64,000 nucleotides of DNA from Microbacterium sp. USTB-Y (GCF_023703415.1 NZ_JAGMTU010000003.1:1-64000); one strand, 5' to 3'; counted from the first letter of the stretch, positions 8,068 through 16,992 are shown. The notes: generated from the letters alone by a model not told the origin. Translations and numbers: made by a program.

Positions 8068-9329
8068 GCGGCGCCGCCGCCGAGGAGGCCCGCGCCCGCC
8101 GTTCGCTGCTGCCCGCGCTCGGCGCGCTCTCGGCGTTCGGGCCGCTCTCGATGGACCTGTACATCCCGGCGCTTCCCCAGCTCGGCCGCGACCTGCACAC
8201 GACCGAGGCGCTCGCGCAGGTGACGATGAGCGCCTGCTTGATCGGGCTCGCCCTAGGCCAGCTGCTGTGGGGGCCGATCAGCGACCGCTACGGACGCCGC
8301 CTGCCGCTGCTCTGGGCCGTCGGCGGGTTCGCGGTCGCCTCGATCGCGTGCGCGTTCTCGCCGTCGATCGAGCTGCTCATCCTGGTCCGCCTGCTGCAGG
8401 GGCTCTGCGGCGCCGCCGGGATGGCGATCGCCCGCGCGGTCGTGCACGACGTGTTCAAGGGCCCCGCGGCGACGGCCGGGTTCGCCACGCTCACGGCGAT
8501 CTCGGGGGCGGCGCCGGTGCTCGCGCCGCTGCTCGGCGGCGCGCTGCTGACGTTCACCGACTGGCGCGGCCTCTTCGTCGCCCTGGGCGTGATCGGCGCC
8601 CTGCTGCTGCTCACCGCGGCGCTGTACGTGCCCGAGACGCACCCGCTCGCCGAGCGGACCACGGGCGGGCTCGGCAACGATCTGCGCGGGATCGGCGCGG
8701 CCCTCGGCAACGGGCCGTTCCTGGTGTTCGCCCTCACCCTGGGCCTGGCCTCGGCCGGATTCTTCGCCTATCTGCAGATGTCCTCGTTCGTCCTGCAGAA
8801 CCAGTACGGCGTCGACGCGCAGGGCTTCGCGCTCATCTTCGCGATGAACTCCGCGGGCATCGTGCTCGGCGCGTGGATCAGCCGCCGCCTCGCGCGTCGC
8901 CCTCCGCGCCCCGCGCGCACCCTCGGGGGCGCAGCCGCGGGGACCGCCGGCGAGCACCGCATCGACGGCCGCCGCATCGTGCTGACCTCGCTCTCGATCG
9001 GCACCGCGGCGGCCGCGGCCGTCCTGCTGAGCGCCCTGCTGCACAGCCCGCTGCCCTGGCTGCTCGCGCCGCTCTTCGTGCTCGTCGGCCTGCACGGCGT
9101 GAACAACCCCACGCTGACCGCGCTCGCCCTGTCCCGCATCACGCGCGGAGCCGGATCCGCCTCGGCCGTGCTCGGCACGCTCGCCGCCCTGCTGGGTGCG
9201 CTCCTGCCGCCGCTGCTATCAGGGACCGGGGTGTCGGCCGCGCTCATGGGCGCGACGATGCTGATCGCTTTCGCGTCCGCGCTCGTGCTGCTCGCCGCGA
9301 CCGGACGCATCACGCGTGCGCGAAGCTGA
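8064..9329 (+). CDS. Bcr/CflA-family multidrug efflux MFS transporter
   Basis: A 421-residue twelve-helix exporter of the DHA1 Bcr/CflA subfamily. The opening FGPLSMDLYIPALPQLGRDL is the subfamily hallmark, and GPISDRYGRRLPL is the loop 2-3 motif. A charged central loop separates the two six-helix halves. The GTG start overlaps the stop of the preceding MFS gene by four bases, so MarR and both exporters form one operon of two different efflux systems. Confidence 0.88.
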   Translation: MSGAAAEEARARRSLLPALGALSAFGPLSMDLYIPALPQLGRDLHTTEALAQVTMSACLIGLALGQLLWGPISDRYGRRLPLLWAVGGFAVASIACAFSPSIELLILVRLLQGLCGAAGMAIARAVVHDVFKGPAATAGFATLTAISGAAPVLAPLLGGALLTFTDWRGLFVALGVIGALLLLTAALYVPETHPLAERTTGGLGNDLRGIGAALGNGPFLVFALTLGLASAGFFAYLQMSSFVLQNQYGVDAQGFALIFAMNSAGIVLGAWISRRLARRPPRPARTLGGAAAGTAGEHRIDGRRIVLTSLSIGTAAAAAVLLSALLHSPLPWLLAPLFVLVGLHGVNNPTLTALALSRITRGAGSASAVLGTLAALLGALLPPLLSGTGVSAALMGATMLIAFASALVLLAATGRITRARS

Positions 9330-9398
9330 TGCCGCGAACTTCTTACGAATCCGTGATCTTCCCGAGCCGGGCGCCGCGAGGGTTCCTACGCTGAGGAC

Positions 9399-11117
9399 AT
9401 GACCGGATCCGCGTCGCGCGTCAGACTGCCGGCTGCCGCGGCCGGCGTCGCGGCGGCTCTGCTCGGCATCGGCGCCGGCGAGCTCGCCGCGACGCTGCTC
9501 GCGCCGTCGTCGAGTCCGTTCGCCGTCGTCGGCGGGTTCCTCATCGACGGCGCGCCCGCGTGGGCGAAGGACACGGCGATCGCGTGGTTCGGCACCGGGG
9601 ACAAGGCGGCTCTGCTCACCGGGATCGCCCTCGTGCTGCTCGCCGCAGCCGGCGCCCTCGGGCTCCTGCAGCGACGCTTCCGCGGGGTCGGGGTCGCCGG
9701 ATTCCTGGCGCTGGGCGCCGCCGTCGCGGTACTCGCCCCGCTGCGCGCCGACGCCGCCCCGCTGTCCTGGCTGCCCGCGCTGGTGGCCGGCATCGTCGCC
9801 GCACTCGTCGTGCGCGCCCTCGTGCGACGGCTCCCCGACCGCGAAACCGAACCTGAGTCCCGAGACCGCGCGACAGAACCGCTGTCTCGGGACGCAGGTT
9901 CGGTCTCGCGGTCCACCGCCCCGCAGCCCACCTCCCCGCCGTCAGCAGCCCCGCGCTCCGCCGCCCCACCGTCAGCAGCCCCGCGATCCACCGCCCCGCA
10001 GTCCGCAGCCCCGCCGCCCGTGGCCGCCGCCCCGGCAGCGGACGGTCCCACCCGCCGGCGCTTCCTCGCCTGGACCGCCGGGGCCGCCGCGGTCGGGATC
10101 CTCGCGACGGTCGCGGCGACGGCGGGCCGGGCCGGATCCGTCGCCGTGACCGCCGTGCGCACGGCGCTCCGCCTGCCGAAGCCGGCCGTGGCCGCCGCGC
10201 CGATCCCCGCCGGCGCCGCCCTGAAGGTCGACGGGATCAGCCCGCTGATCACGCCGAACGCCGACTTCTACCGCATCGACACCGCCCTCGTCGTGCCGCA
10301 GGTGGATCCGGCGCAGTGGCGGCTGCGCATCCACGGCCTCGTCGCGCACGAGGTCACGCTCACCTGGGACGAGCTGCTCGCGCTGCCGCTCGTCGAAGCG
10401 GCGGCGACCCTGTCGTGCGTGTCGAACGACGTCGGCGGCGACCTCATCGGCAACGCCGTGTGGCTCGGCTACCCGATCCGCGAGCTGCTCGCGAAGGCGC
10501 AGCCCGCCGCCGCCGCCGACATGGTGCTGTCCACCTCGGTCGACGGCTTCACGGCGGGCACCCCGATCGAGGCCCTGACCGACGACCGGAACGCGCTGCT
10601 CGCCATCGGCATGAACGGCCGGCCGCTGCCGATCGAGCACGGGTTCCCGGTGCGCATGGTGGTGCCCGGGCTGTACGGCTACGTCTCGGCGACGAAATGG
10701 GTCACCGATCTCGAGGTCACCCGATTCGACCGCGCCACGGCGTACTGGACCGCTCGCGGCTGGTCGGCGCGCGGCCCCGTCAAGCTCGAATCGCGCATCG
10801 ACGTGCCGAAGTCCGGCCGCGCGCTCCGGGCCGGGGACACCGTGATCGCCGGCGTCGCCTGGCAGCCGCACGCCGGCGTCTCCGCCGTCGAGGCGCAGAT
10901 CGACGACGGTCCGTGGCAGCGCGCCGAGCTCGCGCCCGCCATCTCGGCCGACACCTGGGTGCAGTGGCGCCTCCCGTGGGCCGCGACCGCAGGACAGCAC
11001 ACCCTCCGCTGCCGGGCGACGGGTGCGGACGGCACGGTGCAGACCGCGGATGTCGCTCCCCCGGCTCCCGACGGCGCGACCGGCTGGCACACGATCGACG
11101 TCTCGGTGAACGCCTGA
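9399..11117 (+). CDS. Membrane-anchored molybdopterin-dependent oxidoreductase (sulfite-oxidase family)
   Basis: A 572-residue protein. Four hydrophobic segments occupy residues about 5-145; a linker of about 70 residues follows; then RRRFLAWTAG near 218 begins a further, Tat-like membrane segment. The rest is the sulfite-oxidase molybdenum-cofactor domain, with the probable Mo ligand Cys340 in SCVSND, and a C-terminal Ig-like dimerisation domain. It should act outside the membrane; the electron donor is unknown. The linker contains a dispersed palindromic repeat (9840-9911) and APQS/AAPRS-type repeats. TACGCT at 9387-9392 lies six bases before the ATG, which indicates a leaderless message. 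Confidence 0.85.
   Translation: MTGSASRVRLPAAAAGVAAALLGIGAGELAATLLAPSSSPFAVVGGFLIDGAPAWAKDTAIAWFGTGDKAALLTGIALVLLAAAGALGLLQRRFRGVGVAGFLALGAAVAVLAPLRADAAPLSWLPALVAGIVAALVVRALVRRLPDRETEPESRDRATEPLSRDAGSVSRSTAPQPTSPPSAAPRSAAPPSAAPRSTAPQSAAPPPVAAAPAADGPTRRRFLAWTAGAAAVGILATVAATAGRAGSVAVTAVRTALRLPKPAVAAAPIPAGAALKVDGISPLITPNADFYRIDTALVVPQVDPAQWRLRIHGLVAHEVTLTWDELLALPLVEAAATLSCVSNDVGGDLIGNAVWLGYPIRELLAKAQPAAAADMVLSTSVDGFTAGTPIEALTDDRNALLAIGMNGRPLPIEHGFPVRMVVPGLYGYVSATKWVTDLEVTRFDRATAYWTARGWSARGPVKLESRIDVPKSGRALRAGDTVIAGVAWQPHAGVSAVEAQIDDGPWQRAELAPAISADTWVQWRLPWAATAGQHTLRCRATGADGTVQTADVAPPAPDGATGWHTIDVSVNA
9840..9911. repeat. Dispersed palindromic repeat, family A copy 2, inside a gene
   Basis: Arms CGCGAAACCGAACCTG and CAGGTTCGGTCTCGCGG enclose inner CCGAGACCG and GTCTCGGGACGC. 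It matches the intergenic copies at 350-421 and 33709-33782. Here it is read in frame and encodes the segment TEPESRDRATEPLSRDAGS in the linker of the oxidoreductase. Confidence 0.85.
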
Positions 11118-11148
11118 GATCCTCACGGAATCCATGCGCTTCACTTCC

Positions 11149-11177
11149 TTCACGAATTTGTGAAATCGGCGTAGCAT
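11149..11177 (+). promoter_or_regulatory. Promoter with overlapping operator for the ABC exporter operon
   Basis: TTCACGAATTTGTGAA (11149-11164) has perfect 5-base arms and an AATT core. Its first six bases fit a -35 element, and a 17-base spacer leads to TAGCAT (11172-11177) as the -10 box. Transcription would then start at or next to the ATG at 11185. The operator covers the -35 region, consistent with repression by the MarR/GbsR-type protein at the end of the operon. Confidence 0.75.
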
Positions 11178-11184
11178 CGCCGCC

Positions 11185-12165
11185 ATGAACACGATCATCC
11201 GCACCGACGGCCTCACCAAGCACTACGGCCGCGTGCATGCGCTCGACGGGCTGGACCTCGGCGTCGACGAGGGCCAGGTGCACGGCTTCCTCGGACCGAA
11301 CGGAGCCGGGAAGTCCACCACGATCAGGATCCTGCTGGGCCTGGCCCGCAAGACGGGCGGCACCGCGACGGTCTTCGGCGAGGATTCCTGGACCGCATCC
11401 GTCGGGATCCACCGGCGCGTCGCATACGTCCCCGGCGACGTCAGCGTCTGGCCGAACCTCTCCGGCGGAGAGGCGATCGACTTCCTCGCGCGCCTCCGCG
11501 GCGCCTCGACGAAGGACCCCGGCTACCGCGCCGAACGCGAGCGCCTGATGACGGCGTTCCAGTTCGACCCCCGCAAGAAGGGCCGCGCCTATTCGAAGGG
11601 CAACCGGCAGAAGGTCGCGCTCATCGCCGCCTTCGCCGTGCCGGCCGAGCTGTACATCCTCGACGAGCCGACGAGCGGGCTGGATCCGCTCATGGAGGTC
11701 GTCTTCCGCGACGAGGTGCAGCGGCTCCGGCGGGGCGGGGCGACCGTGCTGCTGTCCAGCCACATCCTCTCCGAGGTCGAGCTGCTCTGCGACCGGGTCA
11801 GCATCATCCGCGCCGGGAGGATCGTCGAGTCCGGCACGCTCGCCGAGCTCCGCCACCTCACCCGCACCGAGGTGTCGTTCGAGGCCGCGGACGAGTCCGC
11901 GCTCGCCGGGATCCCCGGAGCGCACGACGGCACGATCGACGACGGCCGGGCTCGGTTCACCGTCGACAGCGATGCGGTCCCGGCCGTGCTCCCCGTGCTC
12001 GCCCAGCGCGCCGTCACCGGCCTGCGCATCGAGCCGCCCTCGCTGGAGGAGCTCTTCCTGCGGCACTACGGCGACGACCTCGCCGCCCTCCGCGCCGCCG
12101 AGGAGGACTCCTCGCCGCATTCCGGCACCCGCGCCTCGCGCCGGGCCGCTGTGAAGGGGTCCTGA
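11185..12165 (+). CDS. ABC exporter ATP-binding protein
   Basis: A 326-residue nucleotide-binding subunit of the drug-resistance (DrrA-like) type. Walker A GPNGAGKS is at 37-44, the signature region is YSKGNRQKVAL, and Walker B is LYILDEPTSGLDPL; the last 100 residues form the usual C-terminal extension. The signature has KGNRQK in place of the common SGGxxQ, as in several exporters of this group. The predicted leaderless start lies directly after the operator-promoter. The stop overlaps the permease ATG by one base (TGATG). Confidence 0.9.
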   Translation: MNTIIRTDGLTKHYGRVHALDGLDLGVDEGQVHGFLGPNGAGKSTTIRILLGLARKTGGTATVFGEDSWTASVGIHRRVAYVPGDVSVWPNLSGGEAIDFLARLRGASTKDPGYRAERERLMTAFQFDPRKKGRAYSKGNRQKVALIAAFAVPAELYILDEPTSGLDPLMEVVFRDEVQRLRRGGATVLLSSHILSEVELLCDRVSIIRAGRIVESGTLAELRHLTRTEVSFEAADESALAGIPGAHDGTIDDGRARFTVDSDAVPAVLPVLAQRAVTGLRIEPPSLEELFLRHYGDDLAALRAAEEDSSPHSGTRASRRAAVKGS

Positions 12166-13778
12166 TGTCCGCCCTCCTCCGCCAGCGCCTGCGTCGCGAC
12201 TGGCTGCAGGTGCTGCTGTGGATCCTGGCCACGGTGCTCATGGCGTACGCGGGTTTCGCGGGCGTCACCCAGTCCTACGGGACGCTCAAGGATCGCGTCG
12301 AGGTGCTCTCCGCCGTGATGGCGAATCCGGTCATCATGATGTTCCGCGGCCTCCCCTCCGGCGCCTCCGAGGGGCAGTTCCTCTCCTTCGAGATCCTGCC
12401 GTGGCTGACGATGCTCGCGGCCCTCATGAGCACGTTCCTCGCCGTCCGCCAAACGCGGGGCGACGAGGAGGCGGGTCGCACCGAGCTCGTCGCCGCCACG
12501 CCGGTCGGACGCGCGCTGCCCACGGTCGCGACGATCGTCCACGGTGTCGCCGCGAACGTCGTCCTCGGCGTGCTGGTCGCGCTGGCGCTGATCGGATCCG
12601 GGCTCGACCCCGCCGGATCCTGGCTCATGGGCGCCACCTCGGCGACCACCGGCATCGCCTTCCTCGGCATCGGCCTCATCGCCGCCCAGCTCATGCGCAC
12701 CTCGCGCGGCGCCAACGCCCTGACGGTCTGGATCCTCGTCGGCACGTTCCTGATCAACGGCATCGGCAACGTCGCGGGGACCCCGAGCGACGACCTCACC
12801 CGCATCACCAGCTCCGGCCTCGTCTGGGCCTCGCCGTTCGGGTGGGCCGAGCAGGCCCGCCCCTATGACGCGGACAACGCCTGGCCCGCCGTGCTCGGAC
12901 TGGTCGTCGGGCTCGTCCTCGCCGGGGTCGCGGTCGCCCTGCAGTCGATGCGCGACATCGGCGAGGGCTTCGTCCCGGCCCGCCCGGGTCGGGTGCACGC
13001 CCGACCGGCGCTGTCCACGCCGCATGCGCTCGTGTGGCGGCTCACCAACGGCGCGATCATCGGCTGGGCGATCGGCGGCGCGCTCACCGGGGTGCTCGCG
13101 ACCACGCTGTCCGGGCTCGCCGGGCAGATCTCCGGGCAGAACCCGGCGGTGCAGCAGATCCTCGACAAGATCGGCAAGGCGGGCAACCTCGAGGAGACCG
13201 TGGTCTCGGTGTTCTTCACGATGATGGGGATCCTGGCCGCCTGCGCCGCGGTGCAGATCGTCGCGCGGGCACGGCAGGAGGAGGCGCACGGCACAGCGGA
13301 GGCCGTGCTGGCGCTGCCTGTCGGTCGCGTCCGGTGGCTCCTGGACTATCTGCTCGTCGCGACGTCCGCGATCGCGATCATCGTCGTGGCGGCGGCGATG
13401 CTTGCGGCCTACGCGGGTCTCGCGGGCAACAAGGACGCGGGGTCGCTCGTCCGGGTCGTCACGGTGGTCGGACTCGGGCAGGGCCTCGCCGCCTGCGTGT
13501 TCACCGTGCTCACGGCCCTGGTGTTCGTGCTGCTCCCGCGCGGCACGATCGGCATCGCCTGGGCTCTCGTGCTGCTCGCCACCGTGTTCGGCCTCTTCGG
13601 TCCGCTGTTCGGGCTGCCGGAGTGGACCACGCGGTTCTCGCCGTTCGCGGTCACCCCGATCGTCGACGGCAGCGGGACCGACCTCCGCGGGACGTGGTGG
13701 CTCGTGCTCGTCGTGGTCGCGGGCGCGGCCGCGTCGCTCGCCCTGATGCGCCGTCGCGAACTCCAGACCGCGGGATGA
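12165..13778 (+). CDS. ABC exporter permease
   Basis: A 537-residue integral membrane protein with about twelve hydrophobic segments in two related halves, of the kind annotated as exporter of polyketide antibiotics. Each half opens with a similar pattern and carries a charged ...DEEAGRTELVAATPVGR or ...QEEAHGTAEAVLALPVGR loop, which shows an internal duplication. It pairs with the ATPase immediately upstream and is followed within eight bases by a MarR/GbsR-like regulator. The substrate is unknown. Confidence 0.88.
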   Translation: MSALLRQRLRRDWLQVLLWILATVLMAYAGFAGVTQSYGTLKDRVEVLSAVMANPVIMMFRGLPSGASEGQFLSFEILPWLTMLAALMSTFLAVRQTRGDEEAGRTELVAATPVGRALPTVATIVHGVAANVVLGVLVALALIGSGLDPAGSWLMGATSATTGIAFLGIGLIAAQLMRTSRGANALTVWILVGTFLINGIGNVAGTPSDDLTRITSSGLVWASPFGWAEQARPYDADNAWPAVLGLVVGLVLAGVAVALQSMRDIGEGFVPARPGRVHARPALSTPHALVWRLTNGAIIGWAIGGALTGVLATTLSGLAGQISGQNPAVQQILDKIGKAGNLEETVVSVFFTMMGILAACAAVQIVARARQEEAHGTAEAVLALPVGRVRWLLDYLLVATSAIAIIVVAAAMLAAYAGLAGNKDAGSLVRVVTVVGLGQGLAACVFTVLTALVFVLLPRGTIGIAWALVLLATVFGLFGPLFGLPEWTTRFSPFAVTPIVDGSGTDLRGTWWLVLVVVAGAAASLALMRRRELQTAG

Positions 13779-13785
13779 TGGGGTC

Positions 13786-14280
13786 ATGAAGGCGAAGGAT
13801 CCGGCACCCGCCGTGCACCACGGTGTCGATGCCGCGGAGGCCGCGGCGGCGATGATCGCCGCCGTCGGCTTCCCGCGCATGCCCGGGCGCGTGATGATGG
13901 CGCTCATCGCCGCACCCGCGGACGGGTACACGGCGGCGGAGCTGGCCGATCGGCTGGGCGTCAGCGCGGCCGCCGTCTCGGGGGCGGTGCGCTATCTGCA
14001 GACGATCCAGGTGATCCGCCGCGTCTCCCGGCCCGATCGCCGGCGCGACCACTACGTCATCATCCCGGACACCTGGTACGGGCTGATGACGAACAACGGC
14101 CCCATCTACGAACGCCTCGCCGCGCACATCGAGGCGATCGGCGCGGAGCACGACGAGGACCACGCCGCCCGGGACCGGGCGGCGGAGATGGCCGAGTTCT
14201 TCCGTTTCATGGCGGGACGCATGCCCCAGCTGATCGCCGAGTGGGAAGCCCTGCGCGCGGCGCGGCGCGCGCCGGACTGA
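13786..14280 (+). CDS. MarR/GbsR-like transcriptional regulator
   Basis: A 164-residue winged-helix protein. The helix-turn-helix is about residues 45-75 (YTAAELADRLGVSAAAVSGAVRYL), followed by the wing RPDRRRDHYVI and a helical dimerisation segment with a HDEDHAARDRA charged stretch. It is the last gene of the ABC exporter operon, seven bases after the permease stop, so it probably controls that operon through the palindrome at 11149-11164. Confidence 0.85.
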   Translation: MKAKDPAPAVHHGVDAAEAAAAMIAAVGFPRMPGRVMMALIAAPADGYTAAELADRLGVSAAAVSGAVRYLQTIQVIRRVSRPDRRRDHYVIIPDTWYGLMTNNGPIYERLAAHIEAIGAEHDEDHAARDRAAEMAEFFRFMAGRMPQLIAEWEALRAARRAPD

Positions 14281-14289
14281 CCCGGCGAC

Positions 14290-14404
14290 TCCCTTACCCG
14301 TGGTTCCCTGACCCGTGGTTCCCTGACCCGTGGTTCCCCTACCAGTGGTTCCCTTGCCCGTGGTTCCCTTGCCCGTGGTTCCCTTGCCCGTGGTCCCCTT
14401 GCCC
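14290..14404. repeat. 15-bp tandem repeat array
   Basis: About eight units of GTTCCCTGACCCGTG and close variants (TTGCCCGTG, TACCAGTG) begin just after the regulator stop at 14280. This is the first element of a repeat-filled convergent intergenic region of about 600 bases. Confidence 0.85.
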
Positions 14405-14417
14405 CAGGGGTGCCGCC

Positions 14418-14491
14418 CGCGGGTTCCCCCGCCATCCGCGGTTCCCCCGCCGTCCGCGGGTTCCCCCGCCATCCGCGGTTCCCCCGCCGTC
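14418..14491. repeat. Paired 19/18-bp tandem repeat
   Basis: Two 37-base units, each made of GCGGGTTCCCCCGCCATCC plus GCGGTTCCCCCGCCGTCC. It follows the 15-bp array directly and runs into the family C palindrome. Confidence 0.85.
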
Positions 14492-14571
14492 CGGGACACA
14501 ACGCAGGAGAATCCCGTGGATTGCCGCCGGATCCTCTCCCGCGCCGGGGGTTCTCCTGCGTCATGTCCCGG
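14491..14571. repeat. Dispersed palindromic repeat, family C copy 2
   Basis: GGGACACAACGCAGGAGA on the left pairs with TCTCCTGCGTCATGTCCC on the right, with GGATCCTCTCCC in the loop. The element matches the in-gene copy at 2434-2539. Its position downstream of the ABC operon suggests that it could also act as a terminator hairpin. Confidence 0.85.
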
Positions 14572-14668
14572 ATCCCGGCGTGCCGGGTCGACACCAGGCC
14601 GGATGCGAGCCGCCCCCGCCGTGCGGTGCCGGAACCGGGTGCGGCCCGCACGACGCACTGCCTCCTAC

Positions 14669-14750
14669 GCCGAGACCCCCACGTGGCGTCGAAACCCCCA
14701 CGCCGCAGCGACTGCGTGTGGGGGTTTCGACGCGCCGTGGGGGCCTCGGC
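14669..14750. repeat. Long inverted repeat with 33-bp arms
   Basis: The left arm 14669-14701 and right arm 14718-14750 pair at 30 of 33 positions around a 16-base loop. The arm core is GTGGGGGTTTCGACG and its complement. It probably folds into a stable hairpin in RNA and may end transcription from both convergent genes. Confidence 0.8.
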
Positions 14751-14875
14751 GAGACCGGCCGTGCGCCACTCGGGCGTGCGCCACTCGGCCGGGCGAGACC
14801 GGCCAGACGCCACTCGGGCGTGCGCCACTCGGCCGGGCGAGACCGGCCAGGCGCCACTCGGGCGTGCGCCACCGG
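14751..14875. repeat. 44-bp tandem repeat
   Basis: Units begin with GAGACCGGCC at 14751, 14795 and 14839; each contains CGCCACTCGGGCGTGCGCCA. The array ends just before the rocD stop codon at 14888. Confidence 0.85.
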
Positions 14876-14887
14876 GGCGCTGCGGCG

Positions 14888-16117
14888 TCAGTGCTCCAGC
14901 ACGAACCTCAGCTGCTCGAGCGCCCAGTCCAGCTCGGTTGCGCGCACCACGATCGGCGGCGCGATCCGGATCGTCTGGCCGTGCGTGTCCTTCACCAGCA
15001 CGCCGCGGTCGAGGAGCTTCTCCGCGATCTCGCGGCCGGTGCCGCGGGACGGATCGATGTCGACGCCGGCCCACAGCCCCGCGACGCGCACCGCGGTGAC
15101 ACCGTGGCCGATGAGCGCTTCAAGCCCCTCGCGCAGGTGCACCCCGAGCGCCTTCGCGCGCTCCTGGAACTCGCCCGACTCGAGCATCTCGACGGCGCGC
15201 AGCCCGACGGCCGCCGCCAGCGGGTTCCCGCCAAAGGTGGATCCGTGCTCGCCCGGACGGATCACGCCCAGGACGTCCTCGTTCCCGACGACCGCCGAGA
15301 CGGGCAGGATCCCGCCACCGAGCGCCTTGCCGAGCAGATAGAGGTCGGGAACCACGCCCTCACGATCGCACGCGAAGGTCTCCCCGACCCGTCCGAGCCC
15401 GGACTGGATCTCGTCGGCGATGAACAGCACGTCGCGCTCGTCGCAGATCTCGCGGATGCGGCGCAGGTACCCGTCCGGCGGGATGATCACGCCGCCCTCG
15501 CCCTGGATAGGCTCGATGAGCACCGCGACCGTGTCCTCGGTGATCGCGGCCGCGATCGCCTCGGCGTCGCCGTAGGGCACGGCGTCGAAGCCGGGCGTGA
15601 ACGGACCGAACCCGTCGCGCGCCGAGTCGTCGTCGCTGAAACCGACGATCGTCGTGGTGCGGCCGTGGAAGTTGCCGTTCGCGACGACGATGCGCGCCGC
15701 TCCCTGGCGCACGCCCTTGACCCGGTACCCCCAGGCGCGGGCGACCTTGATCCCGGTCTCCACCGCCTCGGCGCCGGTGTTCATCGGCAGCACCAGATCC
15801 TTGCCGCACAGCCGGGCGAGCGCCTCGGCGAACGGCTCCAGGCGGTCGTTGCGGAAGGCGCGGCTGGTGAGCGCGACCCGGCCCAGCTGCTCCTCGAGCG
15901 CGGCGACGAGGGCGGGGTGGCGGTGCCCGAAGTTCACGGCCGAGTACGCGGCGAGCAGATCGAGGTAGCGCTTGCCCTCGACATCGGTCACCCAGGCGCC
16001 TTCGGCGCGGGCGATCGTCACCTCGAGCGGCGCATAGTTGCGGGCGACGTGCGGCTCGGGTGCTCCCGGTGCCTGAGCCTCGGCGGCCGAGGCCTCTCGG
16101 ACGGCGGCGGCTGTCAC
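14888..16117 (-). CDS. rocD: Ornithine aminotransferase
   Basis: A PLP enzyme that converts ornithine and 2-oxoglutarate to glutamate-5-semialdehyde and glutamate. The 409-residue protein has the class-III aminotransferase layout: NTGAEAVETGIKVAR for phosphate binding, IEPIQGEGG, ADEIQSGLGR and the Schiff-base lysine in LGKALGGG near residue 265. The GTG start chosen (16117) forms a GTGA overlap with the stop of the ddaH-like gene; an upstream codon would extend into that gene. Its product cyclises to P5C, which the neighbouring PutA oxidises, so these genes form an arginine/ornithine/proline catabolic block. Confidence 0.92.
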   Translation of the reverse strand: MTAAAVREASAAEAQAPGAPEPHVARNYAPLEVTIARAEGAWVTDVEGKRYLDLLAAYSAVNFGHRHPALVAALEEQLGRVALTSRAFRNDRLEPFAEALARLCGKDLVLPMNTGAEAVETGIKVARAWGYRVKGVRQGAARIVVANGNFHGRTTTIVGFSDDDSARDGFGPFTPGFDAVPYGDAEAIAAAITEDTVAVLIEPIQGEGGVIIPPDGYLRRIREICDERDVLFIADEIQSGLGRVGETFACDREGVVPDLYLLGKALGGGILPVSAVVGNEDVLGVIRPGEHGSTFGGNPLAAAVGLRAVEMLESGEFQERAKALGVHLREGLEALIGHGVTAVRVAGLWAGVDIDPSRGTGREIAEKLLDRGVLVKDTHGQTIRIAPPIVVRATELDWALEQLRFVLEH

Positions 16118-16992
16118 TTCGCACCGCGCAGTTCGAGCGTGCAGCACTTGATGCCGCCGCCGCCGAGCAGCAGTTCGCTGAGGTCGACGGTGAGCGGGTT
16201 GTAGCCGCGCTCGCGCAGCTGCTTCTCGAAGCCGGTCGCGCGCGGCGAGATGATGACGTTGTAGCCGTCGCTCGCCGAGTTGAGTCCGAACACGGCGCCG
16301 TCCTCGTCCGAGACGAGGATCGCGTCGGGGAAGCGCTCCTCGAGGATCGCGCGGCTCGCGTCGTCGAAGGCGTGCGGAAGGTAGGCGATGTTCGCCGCGG
16401 CCGGTCCGCCGTTCTCCTCGCCGATGACGGGGTCGAGCACGGTCAGGGCGGTGTCGAGGTGGTAGAAGCGCGGGTCGACGAGCGTCAGCGTGACGACCTC
16501 GCGGCCGAACACCTCGCTGACCTCGCGGTGGCTGTCCCCCGCGGAGCGGAAGCCGGTGCCGGCGAGGATCACGTCGCCCGCGAGCAGGAAGTCACCCTCG
16601 CCCTCGTTGATCTCCTTCGGCATCACCGTGTCGAAGCCGTTCGCGCGGAACCAGTCGGCGAACGCGGGGGACTCGCCCTGGCGCTGCTCGTAGTAGAACG
16701 AGGGGACGTAGGCACGGCCGCCGATCACGAAACCGCCGTTGGCCGTGTAGACCATGTCGGGGTAGCCGGCGAGCGGCTCGATGAGCTCGACCTCATGACC
16801 TAGCTCGAGATAGAGGTCGTACAGCTTCTGCCACTGCGCGACGGCCTTCGCGGTGTCGGTCGGGTTCGCCGGCTCCATCCACGGGTTGATGCTGTAGTTC
16901 ACCGTGAAGTGCTCCGGCTTGCACATCAGGTACCGGCGGTGGTGCGCGGTGCGGGCAGGCGTGGCGGCCGTGGCGGTCTCGGGCGTCGACAT
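16114..16992 (-). CDS. Dimethylarginine dimethylaminohydrolase-like guanidine hydrolase
   Basis: A 292-residue member of the amidinotransferase/DDAH superfamily, which cleaves guanidino groups through a cysteine adduct. Seen in sequence are MCKPEHFTVNYSINPWM at the N-terminus, TANGGFV, GEGDFLLAG, FYHLDTAL with the catalytic histidine, and GGGGIKCCTLE carrying the nucleophilic cysteine. It precedes and overlaps rocD, which suggests that it supplies ornithine or citrulline for catabolism; the exact substrate (dimethylarginine, arginine or another guanidine) is not decided by sequence. GAGGAG lies four bases before the ATG. Confidence 0.87.
   Translation of the reverse strand: MSTPETATAATPARTAHHRRYLMCKPEHFTVNYSINPWMEPANPTDTAKAVAQWQKLYDLYLELGHEVELIEPLAGYPDMVYTANGGFVIGGRAYVPSFYYEQRQGESPAFADWFRANGFDTVMPKEINEGEGDFLLAGDVILAGTGFRSAGDSHREVSEVFGREVVTLTLVDPRFYHLDTALTVLDPVIGEENGGPAAANIAYLPHAFDDASRAILEERFPDAILVSDEDGAVFGLNSASDGYNVIISPRATGFEKQLRERGYNPLTVDLSELLLGGGGIKCCTLELRGAK

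Noticed and set aside
14290-14875. Possible CRISPR array
   Set aside because: The units are contiguous tandem repeats without unique spacers, and no cas gene is present.
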